The notes below the pieces were generated by a model, which was given only the letters and a program-made list of their open reading frames with translations, had not been told where the DNA came from and ran no database searches. Shown here in pieces: positions 53,600 to 61,109 of a stretch of 64,000 nt of DNA. Source of the DNA: Hwanghaeella sp964350445 (GTDB lineage: Bacteria; Pseudomonadota; Alphaproteobacteria; UBA8366; Aestuariispiraceae). Within the stretch, counting starts at the first letter, position 1. Each line of letters begins with the position of its first letter. The stretch spans positions 1-64,000 of the forward strand of contig CAYGKA010000014.1 in NCBI GenBank assembly GCA_964350445.1, read 5' to 3'. A program made the position numbers and the translations under genes.

Positions 53600-54550
53600 T
53601 TATGGTTTTGGCCGCCGGTTGGCCAGATAGATCCCCGGCATGACCAGGGCCGCCCCGACAAGATGATAGCTCTGCAAGGTTTCACCCAGGAAGAACCAGG
53701 CCAGAACGGCGACATAAATCGGTCCCAAATACAGGATCAAACTACCCCTGGCCGCGCCCAGAACGGCCTGCGCCTTGGCATAGGCCTGATAGGCGCCGAA
53801 ACCCGGCAGCAGGACCAGAAGTGCGATTGCCAATAACCCGTCCTGGGTGAAGGGCATCGGCTTTATCGTCAGTGTTTCCCAAACATAGAACGGCACCAGG
53901 ATAAGCGTTCCCATCATGACGATCGCGGTGAAGCGCGTCATCATCCCCATCGCGCTCGGCCGGTATTTCATCATGACCGCATAGACAGCCCATCCCGTGA
54001 CGGCGCCCATGATCCACAGGTCACCGACGGTGAATTTCAGATTCCGGAAGGCGTTCAGATCGCCGCGAGCAATGATCCAAAGCACGCCGGCCAGGCAGAT
54101 CAATCCGCCCAGGCCCTGGATGCCCGATAGGCGTTCGCCATAGAAGCGCCATGCCAGGACAACGATCATGACAGGGGCCGAGGCATAGAGCAGGCCGATA
54201 TTCGTCGCCGTTGTCGTTTCCGCGCCGATATAGACGAAGGCGCCGCAAATCCCCATGCCCAGCGCACCGAGGATCACGAGGTCTTTCCATTCGCGCATCA
54301 CGTCGTGGCGGTGCTGCCACAGTTTCGGACCCCGGATCATCAACATCAGGATCAACACCCCGAACCAGCGCCAGAAGGCCAGCGCCACCGGCGGGGCGGT
54401 GTCGGCCATCCAGCGCGCGACAAGCATGTTGGCGCCGAACATGGCCGGCGCGGAAAGCAGCAGTGCATAGGCCACTTGCCGCTCGCTGAAACCGGCGAAA
54501 CCCGGCTCATGCGGGGCCTTGTCGCCGGTGGGGATCGGGGTGTTGGACAT
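53600..54550 (-). CDS. EamA/DMT-family transporter
   Basis: A 316-residue inner-membrane protein with ten hydrophobic segments in two EamA repeats (about residues 30-160 and 175-310). Features are MFGANMLVARWMAD at the first helix pair, ASAPVMIVVLAWRFYGERLSGIQGLGG closing the first repeat, and LGPIYVAVLAWFFLGETLQSYHLVGAALVM closing the second. DMT family members export metabolites such as amino acids; substrate unknown. It lies upstream of the dehalogenase-like gene with a 48-bp gap, so co-transcription is plausible. Confidence 0.9.
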   Translation of the reverse strand: MSNTPIPTGDKAPHEPGFAGFSERQVAYALLLSAPAMFGANMLVARWMADTAPPVALAFWRWFGVLILMLMIRGPKLWQHRHDVMREWKDLVILGALGMGICGAFVYIGAETTTATNIGLLYASAPVMIVVLAWRFYGERLSGIQGLGGLICLAGVLWIIARGDLNAFRNLKFTVGDLWIMGAVTGWAVYAVMMKYRPSAMGMMTRFTAIVMMGTLILVPFYVWETLTIKPMPFTQDGLLAIALLVLLPGFGAYQAYAKAQAVLGAARGSLILYLGPIYVAVLAWFFLGETLQSYHLVGAALVMPGIYLANRRPKP

Positions 54551-54773
54551 GGCGGAGTTGATATAGGGCAGATCGGTGCGCCGCCAGCCGAAAGGCTGGA
54601 AAAAGCTTTATGATACGATTCCGGATAAATGCTTGCGACCAAGTGTGGACGGACCGCTGATTATCATTATTGTTTAACCTGTCTTTGGTATGGATGACGT
54701 GGCGTAGGGGCCAAACCGCGTGTTCTTTCTCCGAGGCTGAAAGCATCGTGGTGTCTGTCCAGGTACGGTTCCC

Positions 54774-55379
54774 GTGAAAAGAAGTTGGCTAGGTCGTAAG
54801 AGCAGGAATTTCGGGCGAATGCTTCGGCGTCGCCTCGTGGTTCCCATGTTCTCCAGCAAGCGTCCGCCCGAATTTGCGGCGCGCGGCGTGCTGTTCGGAA
54901 TCTTCTTCGCCTTCACCCCGCTGGTTGGCGTGCAATTGGCGGTTATCCTGGCCTTCTGGTCTTTCGTGCGCGCTTTCGTTCCGCGCTGGGATTTCAATCT
55001 GATCGTCGCCATGGCCTGGATCTGGACAACGAACGTCTTCACGCTTGGCCCGATCTATTATGGCTTCGTCCTGACGGGGCAGGTCTTGTTGGGGCGGTGG
55101 GACGAACCGCTGGGCTACGATGCGTTCACCACGCGCCTGCACGACCTCATGGCGGCGAAGCCGGATGCCAGCGCCTTGCAGGAATTCTGGTTCGGCACGG
55201 TCAGCGTGATGGATGCCTTCGGTGCGCCGTTGTTCTTAGGATGCGTGCCTTGGGCCGTGGGACTTGCGATCGCGGGCTATTTCTGGTCGCTGCGCTTTGT
55301 GCGCCGGCGGCACCAAGCCAGGGCAGCTCGTCGCGCAAGCCGTCGCGAGCACAGGCGTTTCGCCCGTCAAGGCGTCTGA
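54774..55379 (+). CDS. DUF2062 membrane protein
   Basis: A 201-residue membrane protein with about three hydrophobic segments. The family core reads GVLFGIFFAFTPLVGVQLAVILAFW near residues 40-64, followed by TTNVFTLGPIYYGFVLTG. The tail is very Arg-rich. Function of DUF2062 proteins is unknown; they are common in proteobacteria. Start GTG 54774 follows AGGTACGG; a later ATG at 54819 is possible. Converges with the DUF455 gene. Confidence 0.87.
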   Translation: MKRSWLGRKSRNFGRMLRRRLVVPMFSSKRPPEFAARGVLFGIFFAFTPLVGVQLAVILAFWSFVRAFVPRWDFNLIVAMAWIWTTNVFTLGPIYYGFVLTGQVLLGRWDEPLGYDAFTTRLHDLMAAKPDASALQEFWFGTVSVMDAFGAPLFLGCVPWAVGLAIAGYFWSLRFVRRRHQARAARRASRREHRRFARQGV

Positions 55380-55398
55380 TACCGCTCTGTTTCCACCT

Positions 55399-56208
55399 TT
55401 AATGGACCAAGCCGCTGTAGAAATCCGGCGGCAAACCCGCTTTGGTCCGGCTGACTTCATTGAAAGGCGGCTTCAGCATGCCCTTGAAATGGGTTCGGAC
55501 GAGGTCCCGCCATGTTTCCGCAGGGTCCAATCCTTTTTGACCGCATAGCCAGTCGAACCAGCGCTTTCCAGCCGCCACATGGGTGATTTCATCGTCGTGG
55601 ATGATCTGAAGCCGGTTGGCGCTGTCGTCATCGCCGACGGCGCGCAATTTGTCGATCATCGCGGGGGTGACGTCCAACCCGCGGGCCTCCAGCACCAAGG
55701 GCACGATGGCCAGCCGTGCCAAAAGATCGTGCGCGGTGTCCTGTGATGCCTGCCAAAGCCCGTCATGCGCAGGCAAATCGCCATAGGCGCAATCCAGCTG
55801 CTTCAGCCGTTCCGCCAACAGCAGGAAATGTTTCGCTTCGTCATCGGCGACCTGAACCCAATCGTCAAGGAACCCCTTGGGCGGTGTCGGACTGCTGCCC
55901 GCGAAACGCGCGACGATGTCCCAAGCCAGATCGATGGCGTTCAATTCAATATGGGCAAGGGCGTGCAACAGGGCCGCGCGCCCGGCGGGTCCGGTGTTGA
56001 TCTTTCGTTTCTTCACCTTACCCGGCGCGACCAAGTCCGGCCGTGGGGGACGGCCGGGCCGATCGGGTGGTTGGACGGTACCGGCCTCGCGCACCTTGCC
56101 GTCACGCCATCGGGCGGCATGGTCGCGCGTCAGCTGGGCCTTTTCCATCGGGTCGGGCGCTTCCAGGCACGCAACAGCCAACGCGGTGAGGCTCGGCGTT
56201 TCAGGCAC
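55399..56208 (-). CDS. DUF455 ferritin-like protein
   Basis: A 269-residue protein with a ferritin-like di-iron helical bundle. Candidate metal ligands are in AHIELNAIDLAWD, DDEAKHFLLLAERL (Glu-x-x-His) and IIHDDEITHVAAG (a second Glu-x-x-His). The N-terminus is Pro/Arg-rich, including APGKVKKRKI. DUF455 is of unknown function and distantly related to MiaE-type and ferritin-like oxygenases. It stands 12 bp downstream of bcp on the same strand, so a shared transcript is likely. Confidence 0.88.
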   Translation of the reverse strand: MPETPSLTALAVACLEAPDPMEKAQLTRDHAARWRDGKVREAGTVQPPDRPGRPPRPDLVAPGKVKKRKINTGPAGRAALLHALAHIELNAIDLAWDIVARFAGSSPTPPKGFLDDWVQVADDEAKHFLLLAERLKQLDCAYGDLPAHDGLWQASQDTAHDLLARLAIVPLVLEARGLDVTPAMIDKLRAVGDDDSANRLQIIHDDEITHVAAGKRWFDWLCGQKGLDPAETWRDLVRTHFKGMLKPPFNEVSRTKAGLPPDFYSGLVH

Positions 56209-56220
56209 GGGAATGTGCGC

Positions 56221-56685
56221 TCAAAGTGCTTTGGCTGCGTCTAGCACATCTTGCGCATGGCCGGTGACCTTCACCTTCGGCCAAGCCTTGGCAACCTTGC
56301 CGTCCGGACCGATCAGATAGGTCGACCGAATGATGCCTTCGAATTCCTTGCCGTACATCTTCTTCACGCCCCAGGCGCCGAACTTTTCGCAAACGTCGGA
56401 TTCTTCGTCGGAGGCAAGTGGGAAGTTCAACTCCTGCTTGGCCTTGAAATTGTCGTGCTTTTTGACGGAGTCCTTGCTGATCCCGATGATTGTTGCGCCG
56501 ATCTTGTCGAAGTCGCCCTTCAGGTCACGGAAGTCTTTCGCTTCGGTGGTGCAGCCTGGCGTGTTGTCCTTGGGATAGAAATAGACGACGACCGGCGACC
56601 CTTTCATGTCGGCCAGGGTGACGGACCCGCCACCATCGGTCGGCAGGGTGAAATTCGGGGCGGTATCGCCTTCTTGCAGCGCCAT
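56221..56685 (-). CDS. bcp: Thioredoxin-dependent thiol peroxidase (Bcp/PrxQ)
   Basis: A 154-residue peroxiredoxin reducing hydroperoxides with electrons from thioredoxin. The peroxidatic Cys45 is in DNTPGCTTEAKDF. The classical resolving Cys five residues later is missing (Lys-containing AKDF instead). Cys99 in SDVCEKFGAWG is the only other cysteine and is the likely resolving one, as in the alpha-3 subtype. Upstream of the DUF455 gene on the same strand. Confidence 0.95.
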   Translation of the reverse strand: MALQEGDTAPNFTLPTDGGGSVTLADMKGSPVVVYFYPKDNTPGCTTEAKDFRDLKGDFDKIGATIIGISKDSVKKHDNFKAKQELNFPLASDEESDVCEKFGAWGVKKMYGKEFEGIIRSTYLIGPDGKVAKAWPKVKVTGHAQDVLDAAKAL

Positions 56686-56892
56686 ATCGCGTCTCCTCGA
56701 AATGAGTTTCGGTTGGGTACAGAGTTACAGGATTGGTACGCGGACAATCAATCACCGGATCGGCAGTTGGGCGCATTCGGCCAGGATGCTTTTCGCCGCC
56801 GGGACCTTTTCGCCATAACGGGGAACGCATAGTGTTGCCGCATGGAACATGACGTCCGCATGCTGCGGGCGAACGGAATTTGGGGACATCAC

Positions 56893-57876
56893 ATGACAGT
56901 CTTGTTGGTAGGGTCGGTCGCACAGGCCGGGCAATCCGTCGTCGAACGTGAACTGGCCGGGTCTATCCCGGTCGAGGCAGTCATGCTCAACGATCCTGAC
57001 AAGGATGCGGTCGCCGCCAAGTTTGCGGAGGCCAGGATGATCGTCTCTCCTGCCTATCGGGCGGATTTCCCGGCCTCACCCAAGCTCGAGATGCTGCACG
57101 CCCCCAATGCCGGGCTGGATTCCATCGATTTCGACGCCCTGCCGGCGGGTGTTCGTGTCTGCAATGTCTTCGAACATCATATCGGGATCGGTGAATACGT
57201 GCTGGCCGGTATGCTGCGCTCGGTGATCGATCTCGACGCACGCAGCCGCAAGTTCAACGACGGTTTGAATTGGGAAGATACCCCGCGCCTTGGCGCCCCG
57301 ACACGCGGGGAGTTAAGCGGCAAGACCCTGCTTAGCATCGGCTATGGCACGATCGGCCAGGCCGTCGCGGAACGGGCCAGGCCGTTCGGCGTGCGGATCG
57401 AAGCGGTAACGCGGACGCCGCGACCGATGACCCCGGAACCGGATAAGATGGCCAGCTTCGACAGCATGAAAATGATGATCGGCGATGCGGATTTCGTCCT
57501 GATCGCCTGTCCGCTGAACGACGAAACCGAGGGCATGATCGATGCTGCGCTGATCGCTGCGATGAAGCCCTCGGCGATCTTGATCAATGTGGCGCGCGGC
57601 AAGATCGTGGCAGAAAAGCCGCTTTTCGACGCCTTGGCCCAGGGCAGGATCGGCGGCGCAGTGTTGGACACTTGGTGGGACTATCCCACCACAGAAAACC
57701 AGGACGTCAAACCGGCGGCCTGTCCGTTTTGGGACCTAGACAATGTGGTGATGACGCCCCACTGCTCCGGCTGGACGGACGGTTTGATCGAACGTCGTTT
57801 CAAGATCGTCGCCGAAAACGCCCGCCTCCTCTATGCGGGGGAGGCGCTGATCAATCAGGTCTATCCGGAAGGCTGA
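56893..57876 (+). CDS. D-isomer 2-hydroxyacid dehydrogenase family protein
   Basis: A 327-residue NAD(P)-dependent dehydrogenase. The dinucleotide site is GYGTIGQAVAERA near residue 155. Catalytic Arg is in NVARGKIV (about 235) and the catalytic His in TPHCSGWTDG (about 294). The usual LDVFxxEP is replaced by LDTWWDYPT, seen in a subgroup that is poorly characterised. The substrate is a 2-hydroxy/2-oxo acid, identity unknown. ATG 56893 is preferred over 56842 because GGGGAC lies upstream and homologues begin MTVLLVG-like. Its last 16 bp overlap the end of glnE on the other strand. Confidence 0.88.
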   Translation: MTVLLVGSVAQAGQSVVERELAGSIPVEAVMLNDPDKDAVAAKFAEARMIVSPAYRADFPASPKLEMLHAPNAGLDSIDFDALPAGVRVCNVFEHHIGIGEYVLAGMLRSVIDLDARSRKFNDGLNWEDTPRLGAPTRGELSGKTLLSIGYGTIGQAVAERARPFGVRIEAVTRTPRPMTPEPDKMASFDSMKMMIGDADFVLIACPLNDETEGMIDAALIAAMKPSAILINVARGKIVAEKPLFDALAQGRIGGAVLDTWWDYPTTENQDVKPAACPFWDLDNVVMTPHCSGWTDGLIERRFKIVAENARLLYAGEALINQVYPEG

Positions 57877-60800
57877 ACCGGGTCGTCGGGTCCAAGCGGG
57901 ACGTCGTCCGCAGCGCCGATTTTCTGCCGTGCTTTTTCAGCGGGCTCCGCGATTAGATCGCGATAGACTTTCTGGACCTCGCCGGCGACATCCTCGATAT
58001 GGCTGCGCAGGACCTCGAAGTCGTCGAACCCGCCGCATCGCGCCAAAAGCGATTTTTGGCCGTCCGGTGCGCTGTCCTCGTCTAGTCCTTCCTGGGCGGT
58101 CAGGCGAATGGCGGCCTGAAGGTTTCGCCAAAGCCGCAGGGTCGATCGCAGCGTTTCCATCGCGCCGGCATCGAGATATCCGGCTGCGGCCAATTTCTCC
58201 AAGGCGGTGCCGGTATTCGGCGAAAGGATATCCTTGCCTTCGGCCGCATGGCGAAGCTGCAAATACTGGGTGATGAATTCGATATCCACCAACCCGCCGG
58301 GCCGGTGTTTGATCTCCCAAGGTTTTTCGCCGGTATACTGTTTGCGAATTCTCTGCCGCATGTTGTCCACGTCACGGACAAGCGCCTCTGCGTCGCGCGG
58401 TTGGCGGATCGCCTCTTCGATGATGCGCGCCAATGCCGTCCGCAGCCCCGCCGGGCCAAAAATCGGCCGGGCTCGCGTCAGGGCCATGAACTCCCAGGTC
58501 CAGGCCTCGCCCTGATAGTAGTTTTTGAACCCGTCATACTGGGTGCAGACGGGGCCGGACCGTCCATTTGGCCGCAGCCTTGTGTCCACTTCGTAAAGGT
58601 TCCCTTCGCCGGTCTGCGACGTGATGGCGGTGACCAACCGTTGCCCCAAGCGGGAAAAATAGACCATCGGCGTCAGCGGACGCTTGCCGTCCGACGCCTC
58701 GATATCGGCCGGCACGTTGTAGACCAAGACGAGGTCGAGGTCCGACATCGGCGCCAGTTCGCGCCCGCCGAGCTTGCCGAAGGCGATGACCGCGAAACCT
58801 GTTTCCCTGTTCTTGCCCGCGTCCGCGTTGCCGTCATCGGGCCAACCGCCATGCGGTTCACGGAACTCTTCTTCGACGGCCTCGGTCAGTGCGCCAACCG
58901 CCGTTTCCGCGACCAGGGTCAGGATGCCGCCGGCGTCCTCACCGGTGAGGCGGCCCTGGAGCAGTTTGACCCCGGTCTGGAACCGCCGGTCGTTGGCCCA
59001 GCGGATCACGATGTCGAGGACGTCTTGGAAATCGCGGGCCTGGCGCAGGACGTGCTTCAGGTTTTGGCGCATGTCCTCCGGGGCGGCCTCCTTCACGGAC
59101 CAATCGTCACTGATCACACCGTCGAGGAGGGAGGGGTGCCGGGACAGCCAGATCGCCAAGCGCGGCGCGTTGCCCATGATTTCCGATACCATGCCCAGAA
59201 GGGACGGATTGGAATGGAACAGGGATAGCAATTGCACGCCGGCGGGCAATTCGCCCAGAAAGGAATCGAAACGGTTGAAGGCCTGCATCGGATTGGTGGT
59301 CGCGGCCAGGCTTTCCAGCAGGCGCGGCATCAATTCCGTCAGCAACTGCCGGGCGCGCTCGCTTCTGGTCGCGCGGTAGCGTCCATGATGCCAGACCCTG
59401 ATACGCCCGATGACATGGGAGGCGTCTTTGAATCCCATGTCTGTCAGTGTTTCCACGGTTTCCGGATCGTCCTCGACCCCGGTGAACACCAGCGACCTGC
59501 CGCTGCCCAGATCCGGTTCGTCCTCGAAGAGGTGCGCGTATTCCTGTTCGACCTGCCGCAGATGCCGGATCAACTCGTCCCGGAAGCCCGCCGGGTCGTC
59601 GAACCCCATGAAGGTGCCGATGGCGTCCATCCCCTCGGGCGTCGACGGCATTTTCTGTGTCTGCTCGTCCACCACCATTTGAAGCCGGTGCTCCAGGGTT
59701 CTCAGGAAATGATAGCTTTCCCGCAGGCGGGCCGCGGCTTCGTGTGTCGTATGGCCTTCATCCGCCAGCCGATCAATGGCCTCAAGGGTCTTGCGCATGC
59801 GCAGGGCCGGGGTGCGGCCGCCCCAAATCAGCTGCTGGGTCTGGGCGAAGAACTCGATTTCTCGAATGCCGCCGCGCCCGAGCTTGATGTTGTGCCCTTC
59901 GAGAGCGACCTGGCCGCCACCGCGATGTGCATTGATCTGCCGTTTGATGGAATGAATGTCCGCGACGGCGGCAAAATCGAGATGTTTGCGCCAGACGAAA
60001 GGTCGAATGTGTTCCAGGAAGGCATGCCCAAGGTCGCAATCGCCGGCGACCGGCCGGGCCTTGATCATGGCCGCGCGCTCCCAGTTCTGGCCGATCGTCT
60101 CGTAGTAGGATTCCGCGGCGCTCACGGTCATGGCCAGCGGCGTCATGCCCGGGTCCGGGCGCAGCCGAAGATCGGTTCGGAAGACGTAACCGTCCGCTGT
60201 TCGCTCCTGCATCAGGTTGACCACGGTTTGCGTGGCCCGGACCATGTCCTGCCGCAGCCTGTCCGGGTCCTTAGGATTGAGGCGCGCCGGTTCGTAGAGC
60301 GCGATGATGTCGATGTCGCTGGAGTAATTCAGTTCACCGGCGCCCAGCTTGCCCATTCCGAGCAGGACGTAGCCGCTGTTGTCGAGCGTGTCCTTGTCCA
60401 AGGCAATCGCGATCTTGCCGCCCGCGACCAGCACGGTCAGGGCGTGGCGCACGCTGGCGTCGAGGCACAGCTCCGCCAGGCGGGAGAGGGTGCCGGTGAT
60501 TTCGTCCAGGTCCCAGGCACCGGTCAGGTCGGCAAGGGCGATCAACAGGGCCGCCCGGCGTTTCGCTACCCGCAGACTTTTGGATGTTACGGCTTGGGTC
60601 TCGGCGGGATCCAGCGCCCGGATGTCGCCATAAATTGCTTCGCGGGTCGCCTCGTAACCGGCGGCTGGCAAATTCAGCAGGAAACCGACTTCCTTGATGG
60701 CAAGCTGTGTCAGAAACGGGCTGTTGCCGAACAAGGCGCCCAGCATTTGTCTGCCGCCCGGCGCCGTCAGAAAGGCGTCTGCGTCTTCCCGGCGGCCTGC

Positions 60801-60905
60801 GGACTGGGCCGCGTCCAGCCATCTCTCAAACCCGATTTTGGACGCGTTTGCGTCCGCCGGACGGGGCGGTCGGGCCGGTTCGGGTACAATTGCGGAAAGA
60901 TCCAT
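57861..60905 (-). CDS. glnE: Glutamine synthetase adenylyltransferase/deadenylase
   Basis: A 1014-residue two-domain enzyme that adenylylates (C-terminal half) and deadenylylates (N-terminal half) glutamine synthetase under PII control. Both nucleotidyltransferase sites are visible: GMGKLGAGELNYSSDIDI at about 183-200 and FGKLGGRELAPMSDLDL at about 705-721, each with the Gly-rich loop and Ser-Asp-x-Asp. Length is close to the usual size. ATG 60905 is the first true ATG; a TTG one codon earlier is possible. The 3' end overlaps the dehydrogenase gene by 16 bp. Confidence 0.96.
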   Translation of the reverse strand: MDLSAIVPEPARPPRPADANASKIGFERWLDAAQSAGRREDADAFLTAPGGRQMLGALFGNSPFLTQLAIKEVGFLLNLPAAGYEATREAIYGDIRALDPAETQAVTSKSLRVAKRRAALLIALADLTGAWDLDEITGTLSRLAELCLDASVRHALTVLVAGGKIAIALDKDTLDNSGYVLLGMGKLGAGELNYSSDIDIIALYEPARLNPKDPDRLRQDMVRATQTVVNLMQERTADGYVFRTDLRLRPDPGMTPLAMTVSAAESYYETIGQNWERAAMIKARPVAGDCDLGHAFLEHIRPFVWRKHLDFAAVADIHSIKRQINAHRGGGQVALEGHNIKLGRGGIREIEFFAQTQQLIWGGRTPALRMRKTLEAIDRLADEGHTTHEAAARLRESYHFLRTLEHRLQMVVDEQTQKMPSTPEGMDAIGTFMGFDDPAGFRDELIRHLRQVEQEYAHLFEDEPDLGSGRSLVFTGVEDDPETVETLTDMGFKDASHVIGRIRVWHHGRYRATRSERARQLLTELMPRLLESLAATTNPMQAFNRFDSFLGELPAGVQLLSLFHSNPSLLGMVSEIMGNAPRLAIWLSRHPSLLDGVISDDWSVKEAAPEDMRQNLKHVLRQARDFQDVLDIVIRWANDRRFQTGVKLLQGRLTGEDAGGILTLVAETAVGALTEAVEEEFREPHGGWPDDGNADAGKNRETGFAVIAFGKLGGRELAPMSDLDLVLVYNVPADIEASDGKRPLTPMVYFSRLGQRLVTAITSQTGEGNLYEVDTRLRPNGRSGPVCTQYDGFKNYYQGEAWTWEFMALTRARPIFGPAGLRTALARIIEEAIRQPRDAEALVRDVDNMRQRIRKQYTGEKPWEIKHRPGGLVDIEFITQYLQLRHAAEGKDILSPNTGTALEKLAAAGYLDAGAMETLRSTLRLWRNLQAAIRLTAQEGLDEDSAPDGQKSLLARCGGFDDFEVLRSHIEDVAGEVQKVYRDLIAEPAEKARQKIGAADDVPLGPDDPVQPSG

Positions 60906-61109
60906 CAATACGTCCTGTTCACACCTTGAAATCTGGGCTAACCCACTGGGCGCAGATTAGGAGATGTTGCCCCACCCTCCAAGCTTCGGCAGATATGGGC
61001 CAAGCGGCCATTTCCTCGCGCCCTCGATTGGAGTGTGGCTCCGGCCATGCTCTATTGCGGTGGAGAAGTTTTTCCGCCCGCCATCAACGAAGAACGGTCC
61101 TTTTACTCA

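Noticed and set aside
59232..60929. 565-codon plus-strand open frame opposite glnE
   Set aside because: Antisense to a well-conserved GlnE reading frame with both catalytic sites; no recognisable domain.
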